Shown: positions 52,771 to 61,628 of the stretch, piece by piece
Layout: every line of letters begins with the position of its first letter
Position numbering within the stretch: the stretch's first letter is position 1
NCBI RefSeq assembly: GCF_003112735.1
Contig: NZ_BFBR01000005.1
Span: 192,877-256,876 of the forward strand
Length of the DNA stretch: 64,000 nt
Source of the DNA: Candidatus Phycosocius bacilliformis
Lineage (GTDB): Bacteria; Pseudomonadota; Alphaproteobacteria; Caulobacterales; Aquidulcibacteraceae
Direction: 5' to 3'
Notes under the pieces: model-generated
The model's input: the letters and a program-made list of their open reading frames with translations, nothing else
Databases searched by the model: none
What the model was told of the DNA's origin: nothing
Translations under genes and position numbers: made by a program

Positions 52771-53757
52771 CTAGAGCATGGCAGGAATTACACGGTCGGG
52801 AGGTTTATGGCCGTCCGCAAAGGTTTTGATATTGATAATGACCTTTTCGCCCATTTCCGTGCGGCTTTCGAGCGTGGCTGAGCCCATGTGCGGCAGCAAC
52901 ATGACATTGGTCAGTTTCTTCAGCTTGGGATTGATCGCAGGTTCGTGTTCAAACACATCCAGTCCTGCACCCGCCAACAGGCCTTTTTCCAGCATACGCG
53001 CCAAAGCAGCCTCATCAATCACCTCCCCGCGGGCGGTGTTGACCAGATAGGCACTGGGCTTCATCAATTGCAGGCGGCGCGATGACAACAGATGATAGGT
53101 CGCAGGCGTATGGGGGCAATTGACCGAGATAATGTCCATGCGGGATAGCATCTGGTCCAAACTTTCCCAGTAGGTGGCTTCCAATTCTTGCTCGATGGCG
53201 GCCGATACACGGCGTCTATTGTGATAATGGATCTGCAAGCCAAAGGCTTTGGCCCGGCGTGCAACAGCTTGTCCAATCCTGCCCATGCCCACAATGCCTA
53301 GCCTTTTGCCTGCGACTCGCCGCCCCATCATCCAAGTGGGTGACCAGCCTTCAAAGCCATCGGCCTCAACAACGCGCACGCCTTCCATCAAGCGGCGCGG
53401 CACAGCCAGGATCAACGCCATGGTGATGTCGGCAGTATCTTCGGTCAAAACACCCGGGGTATTGGTCACAGTGATGCCGCGCTGGATGGCGGTGGCCACA
53501 TCCATATTGTCCACCCCCGCACCGAACTGGGCGATCAGGCGCAAGCGCTCGCCCGCCCGCGACAACACTTTGCTATCGATGCGGTCCGTCACAGTCGGCA
53601 CCAGGACATCTGCCCGGCTCACGGCATCCACCAATTGCTCGTAGCTCATGGGGGTGTCGGTGGCATTAAGCTCGGTATCAAACAATTCCGCCATGCGGGT
53701 TTCCACAGGCTCGGGCAGTTTGCGGGTGACGATGACTTTGAGTTTGGACTGGGGCAT
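52771..53757 (-). CDS. D-2-hydroxyacid dehydrogenase (glyoxylate/hydroxypyruvate reductase type)
   Basis: 328 residues from the ATG at 53757; the frame is open 37 codons more. Rossmann motif LGIVGMGRIGQAVARRAKAFG; catalytic Arg (VNTARGEVID), Glu (DVFEHEPAINP) and His (LLPHMGSATLES). Closest in pattern to GyaR/GhrB reductases of glyoxylate. Divergent from the SH3 protein gene. Confidence 0.9.
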   Translation of the reverse strand: MPQSKLKVIVTRKLPEPVETRMAELFDTELNATDTPMSYEQLVDAVSRADVLVPTVTDRIDSKVLSRAGERLRLIAQFGAGVDNMDVATAIQRGITVTNTPGVLTEDTADITMALILAVPRRLMEGVRVVEADGFEGWSPTWMMGRRVAGKRLGIVGMGRIGQAVARRAKAFGLQIHYHNRRRVSAAIEQELEATYWESLDQMLSRMDIISVNCPHTPATYHLLSSRRLQLMKPSAYLVNTARGEVIDEAALARMLEKGLLAGAGLDVFEHEPAINPKLKKLTNVMLLPHMGSATLESRTEMGEKVIINIKTFADGHKPPDRVIPAML

Positions 53758-53933
53758 AGCCTTGTGTAGCAAGGCAAAGCCACCACGCCAAGCGCCATCG
53801 CAGGAAACGCTGAATCTGGGGATGGCGCACGAATTTATCCATCTGATTAACAACATGTTCACCTTCATCCGCCACAGGGTGAAGGACTAGGTCTGATCCC
53901 ACGTCAGGGTCAGGCCAGCGATCGGGGAACCAG

Positions 53934-54479
53934 TTGCGCACGATGGGTAAAGTCAAAGCCATCTTGGCCAGCGTCTGCTTTGCAAGTGTCAGCCTGTGGA
54001 CTGGTTATGCGCTTGCGGGCGGCTTCCCGCCGTTTAACCGCCAAGCCGGCGAGACCCCGTCAGGTCAGCCCGTGCCGCGCTTTGTCTCGCTGAAATTCTC
54101 CAACATCAATGGGCGGGCTGGACCAGATAAGGCCTATCCGGTGCGTTGGGTCTATAAGCGTAAGGGCCTGCCCGTGCGCGTTGTGGCTGAAACGGAGGAA
54201 TGGCGGCGCATCCAAGATCCCGATGGGGCTGTGAGCTGGGTGCACAAGCGCATGCTTGATGGCAAGAGAACCGGCATCGTTCGGCCTGCCCGCGACATGC
54301 GTGTCGGCCTGCGCGCCAATCCGTCCAGCGAAGCCCGCATCATTGCCTATGCGTCCGATGGTGTCATCGTTGACATAACCGACGAACGGCCCGGTTGGCG
54401 CCAGGTCAAAGCCGGCCGCTTTAAGGGCTGGATCCCTGCCAGTGAGCTCTGGGGCGCTGACAATTCGCGCCACCCCTGA
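53934..54479 (+). CDS. Exported bacterial SH3-domain protein
   Basis: 181 residues from a TTG with GGGGA 5 nt upstream; the ATG at 53943 is the alternative. Signal peptide (ILASVCFASVSLWTGYALA). Two SH3b-type repeats: FSNINGRAGPDKAYPVRWVYKRKGLPVRVV, then DMRVGLRANPSSEARIIAYASDGV, each ending in a WxxV/W turn (SWVHKRML, GWIPASELWG). It fits COG3807-type periplasmic proteins that probably bind peptidoglycan. Confidence 0.82.
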   Translation: MRTMGKVKAILASVCFASVSLWTGYALAGGFPPFNRQAGETPSGQPVPRFVSLKFSNINGRAGPDKAYPVRWVYKRKGLPVRVVAETEEWRRIQDPDGAVSWVHKRMLDGKRTGIVRPARDMRVGLRANPSSEARIIAYASDGVIVDITDERPGWRQVKAGRFKGWIPASELWGADNSRHP

Positions 54480-54556
54480 AGAAGACCGCGCTTGGCGAAC
54501 GCCTGTGGCCCATGCTAACGCCGTTGTGAAACATTTTGTAACAGGACGGCATCGCC

Positions 54557-55096
54557 TTGACTGACACCACCGACAGCCCCTTGCCGGGCCGCGCTTCTTC
54601 TTACAGCTACGACCAACTGATTGCCTGCGGTGAGGGCGGCTTGTTTGGACCGGGCAACGCGCAATTGCCTTTGCCCAACATGCTGATGATGGATCGTATC
54701 ACCCAGATTACAGCAGAAGGTGGTGCCCACGACAAAGGCCGGATTGAGGCCGAACTCGACGTCAATCCCGGCCTGTGGTTCTTCGACTGCCATTTCCGGG
54801 GTGATCCTGTGATGCCCGGCTGTCTGGGGCTGGATGCCATGTGGCAATTGGTGGGCTTTTACCTTGGCTGGTCCGGCCTGCCGGGCAAGGGCCGCGCGCT
54901 GGGCGTCGGTGAAGTGAAATTTTCAGGCCAGATCACCAATGATGTGAAACTGGTTCGCTATGAAATCGACATCAAGCGGGTGTTCAAATCCCGTTTGATC
55001 CTCGGTGTTGCCGATGGCCAAGTGCTGGCAGACGGCAAAGTAATCTACACAGCCAAGGACCTACGCGTCGGCCTGTTCCAGCCTGACGCGCTCTGA
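54557..55096 (+). CDS. fabA: 3-hydroxydecanoyl-ACP dehydratase/isomerase
   Basis: 179 residues from a TTG preceded by GGACGG. The hot-dog fold active site is [24 protein letters not shown], with catalytic His and Asp. FabA introduces the cis double bond at C10 for unsaturated fatty acids. 37 bp before fabB, the usual partner. Confidence 0.95.
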   Translation: MTDTTDSPLPGRASSYSYDQLIACGEGGLFGPGNAQLPLPNMLMMDRITQITAEGGAHDKGRIEAELDVNPGLWFFDCHFRGDPVMPGCLGLDAMWQLVGFYLGWSGLPGKGRALGVGEVKFSGQITNDVKLVRYEIDIKRVFKSRLILGVADGQVLADGKVIYTAKDLRVGLFQPDAL

Positions 55097-55133
55097 ACAA
55101 GAATAATCAGACAAAAGCTAGGGGAAACTGCCA

Positions 55134-56348
55134 ATGCGTCGTGTTGTTGTGACCGGTCTGGGGATTGTCTCATCGATCGGCAAAGATGCCGCAGAAGTCA
55201 CCGAAAGTCTGCGGACGGCACGCTCAGGCGTCAGCTTTGCCCAGGACCATGCAGATCATGGGTTCAAATGTCAGGTACAGGCGCGTCCGGATCTGGATTG
55301 GGAGTCCTTGGTCGATCGCCGTGCCGCCCGCTTCCTCTCTGAAGGCATGGGCTGGGGCCATATCGCCATGGAACAGGCCATTGCTGATGCCGGCCTTGAG
55401 GCCGATGAAGTCAGCCATGAGCGCACGGGCATTATTGCGGGCTCGGGTGGTCCATCAACCAAGGCCATCGTCGGGGCCGCCGACAAAACACGCGAAACTG
55501 GTTCGCCGAAGCGTGTCGGCCCCTTTGCCGTGCCAAAGGCCATGTGTTCGGGCATCTCGGCTGCGCTGGCAACTTGGTTCAAGATTCGCGGCGTCAATTA
55601 TTCGATCAGCTCGGCATGTGCGACGAGCGCCCATTGCATCGGCAATGCGTATGAATCCATTGCCTGGGGCAAGCAGGATGTGATGTTTGCCGGGGGTAGC
55701 GAAGACCTCGACTGGACATTGTCGATCCTGTTTGACGCCATGGGCGCAATGTCATCGGCCTATAATGACACACCCGCGCGGGCCTCACGCGCCTATGACA
55801 AGAATCGCGACGGCTTTGTAATTGCCGGGGGCGCGGGCATGCTGGTGCTTGAAGAGCTTGAGCACGCCAAAGCACGCGGGGCCAAAATCTATGCCGAAGT
55901 CACCGGTTATGGCGCGACCTCGGACGGATTTGATATGGTGGCCCCTTCCGGGGAAGGCGCGGTGCGCTGCATGCGTCAGGCTTTGGCGATGTCTGGCGGG
56001 CGCAAGGTCGATTATCTCAACCCCCATGGCACGGCAACACCAGTGGGCGATGCCAAGGAAGTCGGTGCCATCCGCGAGGTATTTGGCAATACCATCCCAT
56101 TGATTTCATCAACAAAGTCTCTGACAGGACATTCTTTGGGGGCAGCGGGAGCACAAGAAGCCATTTATAGCCTATTGATGATGCAGGCAGGCTTTGCTTG
56201 TGAAAGCGCCCATATTGATGAGATCGACCCCGATTTTGCCGATCTCCCCATTTTGCGGGCACGCAAGGACGGTCAGATTGAAACGGCCATGTCGAATTCC
56301 TTCGGGTTTGGCGGCACCAATGCAACTTTGATGTTCTCGCGGGTCTGA
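55134..56348 (+). CDS. fabB: 3-oxoacyl-ACP synthase I
   Basis: 404 residues. Cys-His-His triad: [23 protein letters not shown] and [19 protein letters not shown]-type ending ([15 protein letters not shown]). It elongates cis-unsaturated intermediates made by FabA. An fabI gene, often third in the alphaproteobacterial operon, does not follow. Confidence 0.96.
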   Translation: MRRVVVTGLGIVSSIGKDAAEVTESLRTARSGVSFAQDHADHGFKCQVQARPDLDWESLVDRRAARFLSEGMGWGHIAMEQAIADAGLEADEVSHERTGIIAGSGGPSTKAIVGAADKTRETGSPKRVGPFAVPKAMCSGISAALATWFKIRGVNYSISSACATSAHCIGNAYESIAWGKQDVMFAGGSEDLDWTLSILFDAMGAMSSAYNDTPARASRAYDKNRDGFVIAGGAGMLVLEELEHAKARGAKIYAEVTGYGATSDGFDMVAPSGEGAVRCMRQALAMSGGRKVDYLNPHGTATPVGDAKEVGAIREVFGNTIPLISSTKSLTGHSLGAAGAQEAIYSLLMMQAGFACESAHIDEIDPDFADLPILRARKDGQIETAMSNSFGFGGTNATLMFSRV

Positions 56349-56389
56349 CGCCATTTTCCGGTCACAAAGTTGAGGCTCAGTGTGCCGTC

Positions 56390-56662
56390 ATGAGATTCCT
56401 GATTGCCCTGCTCCTGATCCTGGGGGCTCTGTTTTACTCCAACCCGACCGAGCAACGCCTGCGCCAGGTGATGCGCGAGCAGGACAAATTGAGCTTGGAT
56501 GCAGCAAGCCTCCTGCCCATCAAGCGCACCAATTATTATTTGGCCTCCAAGTTCGAGATCAATTACTTCGTCGGCAAGACCACGTGTTGGGGTGCGGCCT
56601 ATGCCGTGATCATCTGCCCGGATCAGAAGGCTAAGTCCAAATCCGACAAGGACAAGGGATAG
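56390..56662 (+). CDS. Small membrane-anchored protein, unrecognised
   Basis: 90 residues. An N-terminal hydrophobic segment (FLIALLLILGALFYS) is followed by a short helical domain and a lysine-rich end (KAKSKSDKDKG). Two cysteines (TTCWGAAYAVIICP). Its stop overlaps the GTG of the next gene by one base, so the two are coupled. Function unknown. Confidence 0.6.
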   Translation: MRFLIALLLILGALFYSNPTEQRLRQVMREQDKLSLDAASLLPIKRTNYYLASKFEINYFVGKTTCWGAAYAVIICPDQKAKSKSDKDKG

Positions 56663-57087
56663 TGTCTACCTCGCTGAAATGGGCCCTGACGGCTACCGAC
56701 ATCGCCTTTCTGATCTATTGGAGCGTTGCGTTGCTGGAATGCCTGGGCCTGATCAGCATTCCCAGCGAGTGGCTTTATGCCCATGCCCATGATCCACGGG
56801 TAGTAGCCTGGAACTGGTCATTCTTCCCGCTCGACATTGCATTTTCCATCACAGGCCTGTGGGCTGTACGTGCCGCACGCCGCCAAGACCCGATCTGGCG
56901 GCCCATGGCGCTGATTTCGCTGATTCTCACCATCGTGGCCGGGGGCATGGCCTGCGGCTATTGGCTGCTTTTGGGTGAAGTCGACGCCCTATGGTTTTCG
57001 ATGAATGCCATTCTGGTGGTGTGGCCACTGTTGTTTTTGCCCGGACTTGTTCGGGAAATGGCCGTAAATTCTGCGTCTGCGAATTGA
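56662..57087 (+). CDS. YvaD/DUF5360-like four-span membrane protein
   Basis: 141 residues from a GTG. About four spans; TDIAFLIYWSVALLECLGLI and AWNWSFFPLDIAFSITGLWA match the YvaD/DUF5360 pattern. Function unknown. Coupled to the preceding small protein gene. Confidence 0.7.
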   Translation: MSTSLKWALTATDIAFLIYWSVALLECLGLISIPSEWLYAHAHDPRVVAWNWSFFPLDIAFSITGLWAVRAARRQDPIWRPMALISLILTIVAGGMACGYWLLLGEVDALWFSMNAILVVWPLLFLPGLVREMAVNSASAN

Positions 57088-57177
57088 CTTCTGCCCCGCT
57101 GGAACGTATCAGCCGCGCTCTCTTGAAGACATCACCCTCAACGCGCGGCTGTGCGCACCATCCTTTGGAATACGACC

Positions 57178-57303
57178 ATGAAAGTGAAGAGCTCCATCAA
57201 GTCACTGAAGACCCGCCATGCCGCGTGTCAGGTCGTGCGCCGTAAAGGCCGGGTCTATGTCATCAACAAGGTGGACCCCCGCTTCAAGGCCAAGGCAGGC
57301 TAA
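57178..57303 (+). CDS. rpmJ: 50S ribosomal protein L36, zinc-independent (YkgO) type
   Basis: 41 residues: [37 protein letters not shown]. Only one cysteine remains, so the zinc ribbon (CxxC..CxxxxH) of ordinary L36 is missing. This is the normal form in many alphaproteobacteria. A HAD gene starts 7 bp downstream. Confidence 0.93.
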   Translation: MKVKSSIKSLKTRHAACQVVRRKGRVYVINKVDPRFKAKAG

Positions 57304-57309
57304 GCCAGC

Positions 57310-57927
57310 GTGCCTGCGCCCGTTTGCGCAGTTCTTTTCGATTATGGCAATGTGCTGGTGGGCTGGTCGCCCCGCCAGCTTTATGCGCGTCTGATTCCAG
57401 ACCAAGATCGGCTCGATTATTTCCTGACTCATGTCTGTCCGATGTCGTGGCATATGCTGCACGATGAGGGCACACCCATGGATGTGACCATCCCCGCACG
57501 CCAAGCTGCGTTTCCCGATTTTGCCGACGAGATTGCGGCCTGGAAGACTGGCTTTGCCGATATGATAACCGGCGAGATTACGGGCTCTACCCAATTGGTC
57601 AGCGAACTGGCCGCTGCCAACATTCCTCAATATGTGCTGACCAATATGCCCACTGAGATGGTCCAAACCTGTTTTGGGCCTTTCGACTTCCCCCGTCACT
57701 TTGCCGACATCATCGTCTCTGGTGATGAAAAGACCGCCAAGCCGGGTCAACGGATTTTTGACATATCATTGGCCCGCATGGGCAATCTCAATCCGGAGGA
57801 TGTCTTCTTCACCGATGATTCGCCGGCCAATATTGAGGCTGCCCATAGCTTGGGCTTCAAGACCCATTTGTTCACCGACCCCAATGCCCTACGCCAAGCG
57901 ATGCGGGATGCAGGCCTGCCAGTTTAG
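57310..57927 (+). CDS. HAD-family hydrolase
   Basis: 205 residues from a GTG. Motif I reads LFDYGNVLVGW, so the usual DxD second position is Gly (D-Y-G), as in the YihX/epoxide-hydrolase-like branch. Motif II is VLTNMPTE, motif III KPGQRIFD and motif IV FFTDDSPANIEAA. It is probably a small-molecule phosphatase or dehalogenase relative. Cotranscribed with rpmJ. A CTGCC-AGTTTA-GGCAG hairpin with a short T-run ends the gene. Confidence 0.82.
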   Translation: MPAPVCAVLFDYGNVLVGWSPRQLYARLIPDQDRLDYFLTHVCPMSWHMLHDEGTPMDVTIPARQAAFPDFADEIAAWKTGFADMITGEITGSTQLVSELAAANIPQYVLTNMPTEMVQTCFGPFDFPRHFADIIVSGDEKTAKPGQRIFDISLARMGNLNPEDVFFTDDSPANIEAAHSLGFKTHLFTDPNALRQAMRDAGLPV

Positions 57928-58020
57928 GCAGCGATTTTAAGGCCGGGTCATCGCATGAGGCGGCACCCGGTTTGACTTTGCCAACCGGTCGAGGTTAGCG
58001 GAGTGGCGAAGGTCTTACCC

Positions 58021-58626
58021 ATGCGCTTTCTGCGACTTCTGCCTCTGTTGTTACTCTTGCCCGCCGGTTCGGTACCCCCCGGCAGTCTAACAGCAAGTGG
58101 GCAGGAAGTGGCCCCTGCCCCGCCGATTGCCTATGACCCGCCACCGGATCAAAAGCTCAACCAATTCTATGCCGCACTTGCTCGCAGTGCTTCACCAGAA
58201 GAGGCAGCCCGTTATGAGGGGGAAATCTACCTCATCCTGACACGCCATGCCTCGCCCACCATCAATCTCTTGATGCAAAGCGCCAGCACCGCGCTGGAAG
58301 CAGACGACAAAGAGACCGCCCGGACTGCCTTAACCTCGGTCGTGACTTTGGATCCAGATTTTGCCGAGGGTCTCACACGGCTTGCCACCATTGCCTATGA
58401 TGATGGGGATTATGCGCAGGCCGAAAGCCTGCTCAAGCGAGCCTTGCGTCAAGAACCCCGCCATTTTGCAGCTTGGGCCGGCCTTGGCTTGGTACGCGAG
58501 GACATGGGTAACTTTGCGGGAGCTGCAGCGGCTTATCGTGAGGCGCTCTATTATCACCCCTATCTGGACGCAGCCAAACGCGGCTTGCTGCGCATGCAAA
58601 CCCGACTGGAAGGATTGTCGCTATGA
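58021..58626 (+). CDS. Exported TPR protein
   Basis: 201 residues from the ATG at 58021 (GAAGG upstream; a GTG at 58003 is also in frame). Signal peptide (LLPLLLLLPAGSVPPG). Helical TPR units: ARTALTSVVTLDPDFAEGLTRLA, AESLLKRALRQEPRHFAAWAGLG and AAAAYREALYYHP. A periplasmic scaffold of unknown partner. Overlaps the hydrolase gene by 4 bp. Confidence 0.82.
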   Translation: MRFLRLLPLLLLLPAGSVPPGSLTASGQEVAPAPPIAYDPPPDQKLNQFYAALARSASPEEAARYEGEIYLILTRHASPTINLLMQSASTALEADDKETARTALTSVVTLDPDFAEGLTRLATIAYDDGDYAQAESLLKRALRQEPRHFAAWAGLGLVREDMGNFAGAAAAYREALYYHPYLDAAKRGLLRMQTRLEGLSL

Positions 58627-59612
58627 GCCATGAGCTGCTTGCCAAGATAGCCCCCTATCTGGTGCTCTTGGCGGCCCTTTGCCTGTTTATGGCGCTGTCG
58701 ATCATGTTGCGGCTGGCCTTGATCCAACGCTCATGGCCGCCGATTGGCCGGTTTGTCACAGCCCGCGGCGTCAAGGCCCATGTCATCGAACACGGCAGCG
58801 GACCAGAAGTCCTGATGGTGCATGGGGCGGCATCGAATGCGCGTGAACTGATATCCGCGCTGGGCCACAAACTTGACGGTCTGCGCTTAATCGCCCCTGA
58901 CCGGCCAGGTCTGGGCTATTCAGAGCGGCCACCAAAAGCCCAGAATCTGGGCGAGCAAGCAGCCTTTCTGGCCGATATCTTGCGCCAGAGCGCATCGGGG
59001 CCGGTTGTGGCGGTCGGCCATAGCTGGGGAGCGGGTGTGATTTTGCGGCTGGCGCTCGATCATCCCGAACTGGTCAAAGCCCTTGTCCTGCTGGCCCCGG
59101 CCTCCCACCCGTGGAAACAGACGCGAAACTGGCTCAACAGCTTGGCCGTGATCCCGGTTCTGGGGGATATTCTGGCTTGGACTCTGCCGCCCCTGTTGGG
59201 CCCAAAACTGGCCCCCAAAGGCATTGCGCGCGGCTTTGCACCTGGCCCGGTAGAGCCCGCGGATTATGGTGAGCGTATCGGCACCCCGCTTTATTTCCGG
59301 CCCAAAAGCTATCAGGCCAATGCGGCTGACATGGTGGTGGGCAGCGCACAGATGGCAGCCCAAGCGGGGCGTTATCGAAGCCTGAAACTGCCGGTCTCGA
59401 TTGTCTCGGGCCAAGGCGACATCATCGTTTTCAACAGCATTCATGCGGCAGGACTTGCGCGCGATCTGCCCCATGCCCAATCCTACCGGGTGGCGATGGC
59501 CGGGCACATGCCCCATTGGGTCGATCCTGACCTCGTGGTGGAGATTATTCGCGCCTATGCGACCGACCGGGTTCCAGCGCCAACTTCTTCAGAGTTTCGT
59601 GCAGAGGCCTGA
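58623..59612 (+). CDS. Membrane-anchored alpha/beta hydrolase
   Basis: 329 residues. One N-terminal span (APYLVLLAALCLFMALSIMLRLALI). Hydrolase motifs: VHGAASNARE (oxyanion), nucleophile VGHSWGAGV and terminal His GHMPHWVDP. Substrate unknown. Coupled to the TPR gene. Confidence 0.85.
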   Translation: MSHELLAKIAPYLVLLAALCLFMALSIMLRLALIQRSWPPIGRFVTARGVKAHVIEHGSGPEVLMVHGAASNARELISALGHKLDGLRLIAPDRPGLGYSERPPKAQNLGEQAAFLADILRQSASGPVVAVGHSWGAGVILRLALDHPELVKALVLLAPASHPWKQTRNWLNSLAVIPVLGDILAWTLPPLLGPKLAPKGIARGFAPGPVEPADYGERIGTPLYFRPKSYQANAADMVVGSAQMAAQAGRYRSLKLPVSIVSGQGDIIVFNSIHAAGLARDLPHAQSYRVAMAGHMPHWVDPDLVVEIIRAYATDRVPAPTSSEFRAEA

Positions 59613-59681
59613 TTGCACCTTCGCGCCCGTGGGCTAGAAGGGACTGGCGTGATCACCCACCCCCGATTTTGAGGTATTCCC

Positions 59682-59966
59682 ATGTATGATGCAGACGATG
59701 CGACCAATCCTGTTGCTGCCCCCCAAGCCCTGACATCGGCGTCGAAGGAGAAGCTGCGCCAGTTTGTGGCTCGGATTGAAACATTGGAAACAGAAAAGAC
59801 CGAGCTGGCTGAGCAGCTCAAGGAAGTCTATGGCGAGGCCAAGTCGTTGGGTTTTGATACCAAGGCGCTGCGGGCCGTCATTCGCCTGCGCAAGCAGGAC
59901 GCCAATGACCGCGCAGAAGCTGAAATGATGCTCGACCTTTATCTGGAAGCCGTCGGCGAAATCTGA
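59682..59966 (+). CDS. gapR: GapR/UPF0335 DNA-binding protein
   Basis: 94 residues. KEKLRQFVARIETLETEKTELAEQLKEVY, then EAKSLGFDTKALRAVIRLRKQD is the GapR fold, a tetramer that clamps overtwisted AT-rich DNA in front of polymerases. Essential or near-essential in Caulobacter. 7 bp upstream of a basic-tailed protein gene. Confidence 0.93.
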   Translation: MYDADDATNPVAAPQALTSASKEKLRQFVARIETLETEKTELAEQLKEVYGEAKSLGFDTKALRAVIRLRKQDANDRAEAEMMLDLYLEAVGEI

Positions 59967-59973
59967 GGCTGAC

Positions 59974-60387
59974 ATGGCGCGCCGGGTCGATCCTGCCCTG
60001 ACCAAGCGCGCGCTGTCGGCCCTGAAACGGGCTGCAGAAAAAGCAAGATCGAGCCAAGAGGGTCTGACAGACTGGGAAACTGAATTCTTGGGCTCAGTGG
60101 AAGAACGCCTGACCCGCTATGGCTCTGCCTTCCATGATCCCGATAAGGGTCAGTTGAGCGCACCTTTGTCACTGCGCCAAGGTTTGAAGGTGCGCCAGAT
60201 CAGCAAAAAAGCTGAGCGTGAGACCGCCCGGCGGGAAGCAATTGTCGGCGAGGATGAGGCTGAACCGGCAAAAAAGCCGACGGCAAAGCCGCGAAAAGCA
60301 CTGACCAGCAAAAAGCCCTTAAAGGCCAGCCAAGGCATTTCCCGGCGCACGGGCCTTGCCCGCAAAGGCTGGCGCCGTCCGGGATGA
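59974..60387 (+). CDS. Basic-tailed hypothetical protein downstream of gapR
   Basis: 137 residues. The N-terminal ~90 residues are helical and charged; the C-terminal third is Lys/Pro/Ala-rich (KKPTAKPRKALTSKKPLKA) and probably binds nucleic acid. No domain recognised. Its transcript runs into the palindrome cluster. Confidence 0.65.
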   Translation: MARRVDPALTKRALSALKRAAEKARSSQEGLTDWETEFLGSVEERLTRYGSAFHDPDKGQLSAPLSLRQGLKVRQISKKAERETARREAIVGEDEAEPAKKPTAKPRKALTSKKPLKASQGISRRTGLARKGWRRPG

Positions 60388-60416
60388 TAGGGTGTTGTGG
60401 ATGTTCATTTCCACTT

Positions 60417-60614
60417 GGAACCGCTTTGGTGAAACCTGTGTTTCACCAAAACGGATGGTCGAGTTTGAGCGCGACATCTGGGTCGTCAAGTGTCGGTTTT
60501 CTTCGAAAACCGATCGCACCGCGCCGCAGCAAAGCTGCGCACTTGACCACCCAGCTGTCGCCATAACAATTGAGAGTGCGGTTTGGTGACCAGATTGGGC
60601 ACCAAAGCGCTTCC
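60417..60614. repeat. ~198-bp foldback palindrome
   Basis: Arms 60417-60492 and 60540-60614 are imperfect inverted copies. Outer ends GGAA(C/G)CGCTTTGGTG and inner ends GCGACA(T/G)CTGGGT(C/G)GTCAAGTG (20 of 22 paired) match, with a more diverged ~20-nt middle. Each arm has its own small hairpin (TTTGGTGAAA-CCTGTG-TTTCACCAAA on the left; TTTGGTG-N11-CACCAAA on the right). The 47-nt centre holds two more: TCGGTTTTC-TTC-GAAAACCGA and CGCAGC-AAA-GCTGCG. No reading frame. It looks like a MITE-like or REPIN-like element. Confidence 0.75.
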
Positions 60615-60638
60615 AGATCAGAATACTTCCAAAAACGA

Positions 60639-60730
60639 TGTCATCCCCGCCGGAGCGATAGCGCAGAGCGGGGACGTCCTCGCGCCTGTGCGCCACAAGG
60701 TCCCGGATCGGCTGCGTGTCCGGGATGACA
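60639..60730. repeat. Palindromic repeat with TGTCATCCC ends
   Basis: Perfect 9-bp terminal inverted repeats TGTCATCCC/GGGATGACA. Inside, CCCCGC...GCGGGG and TCCCGGA-N11-TCCGGGA hairpins form the two halves. Dispersed repeats beginning TGTCATCCC are familiar from alphaproteobacterial intergenic regions. It lies between convergent genes and could act as a terminator on either strand. Confidence 0.65.
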
Positions 60731-60799
60731 GCCTGTTGGGAAACGGGACCTCCTCCCCCGTAAACAGGGCATGACAGGAGGACACGATATCCACACTGA

Positions 60800-61627
60800 C
60801 TAATCAGCTTTCGGGGTCTTCTTGGTCTTTGCTGGCGGCAGAATCCAATCAGGCTTTTCCGAGTTTGGCGCGGGGGGCGTACGCGGGGCAGTTTTTGGTT
60901 TGGCCTTTGGGGCCGTTTTGGGCTGCGACTTGGATTGGCCGGCTGGTGGATCGGACTTCGGCTTGGCCACCGCCTGCTTGGGTTTGGGTTTGGGTGCTTC
61001 GGCTGGTAAAGCGCGTGCAGACTTGCTTGGCTCAGGTGTCACCCGGTCAGGTTTGGCACTTTCAACGTCTGAGCCGGGCTTTGGCTCAAAACCGCAGGCT
61101 GCAAGCTCCTCATCATGGGAACGGGCGACCTGTTCCAATCGGTTTGCCAAACGGCGCGCATAAGTGGGCGCACCTCGGCGATAGCCACCTTCACCCAATT
61201 TGTAGATCAGATACTGGGGTGCGAAATGGTCGCGCTTGACCCCGGTACGCGCCTCCATCGTCGTGAAGTGCCAGCCGACAAAGTCGACCGAGAGCGCAAA
61301 ATTACTGCGGGAACCCGAACTGCGTCCTGTCTCGCGAAGGAACCAATTCCACGTGCGCAGATTGGCCTGCGCAAAGCCAAAATTACGCACCGAATTGGCG
61401 TCAACCGCGCCGGCCCCTTTGGCATAGGCATTAAAGCGGCTTTCCTGATCAATCACCGTCAGGAGACTGCCGGGACTGACCTTCCAGGTTCGCGACGCAG
61501 AGCGCACAGCCTCCGCCCAATCAGGATTGCGCGACAAGAGGGCACACATGTCGTGGGTCTGGGCCACGGCAGGCCCCACCCACAGCCCGGCAAAAGCCAA
61601 GCCGGCCATGGTAATCCAACGGATCAT
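60800..61627 (-). CDS. Exported lytic-transglycosylase-like protein with a Lys/Pro tail
   Basis: 275 residues. Signal peptide (LAFAGLWVGPAVAQ). SLT-like domain residues ~25-165: TVIDQESRFNAYAKGAGA (catalytic Glu), NFGFAQANLRTWNWFLRET and DFVGWHFTTMEARTG. The last ~95 residues are low-complexity Lys/Pro/Ala (KPKPKQAVAKPKS), probably cell-wall associating. It would cleave peptidoglycan glycan strands. Confidence 0.78.
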   Translation of the reverse strand: MIRWITMAGLAFAGLWVGPAVAQTHDMCALLSRNPDWAEAVRSASRTWKVSPGSLLTVIDQESRFNAYAKGAGAVDANSVRNFGFAQANLRTWNWFLRETGRSSGSRSNFALSVDFVGWHFTTMEARTGVKRDHFAPQYLIYKLGEGGYRRGAPTYARRLANRLEQVARSHDEELAACGFEPKPGSDVESAKPDRVTPEPSKSARALPAEAPKPKPKQAVAKPKSDPPAGQSKSQPKTAPKAKPKTAPRTPPAPNSEKPDWILPPAKTKKTPKAD

Positions 61628-61628
61628 A

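Noticed and set aside
57943-57970. CCGGGT/ACCCGG as the terminator of the HAD gene
   Set aside because: Only 6 bp with a 16-nt loop and no T-run; the shorter CTGCC/GGCAG hairpin at the stop is as likely.
60417-60730. CRISPR-like repeats
   Set aside because: The repeats are inverted and not regularly spaced, there are no unique spacers, and no cas gene is present.
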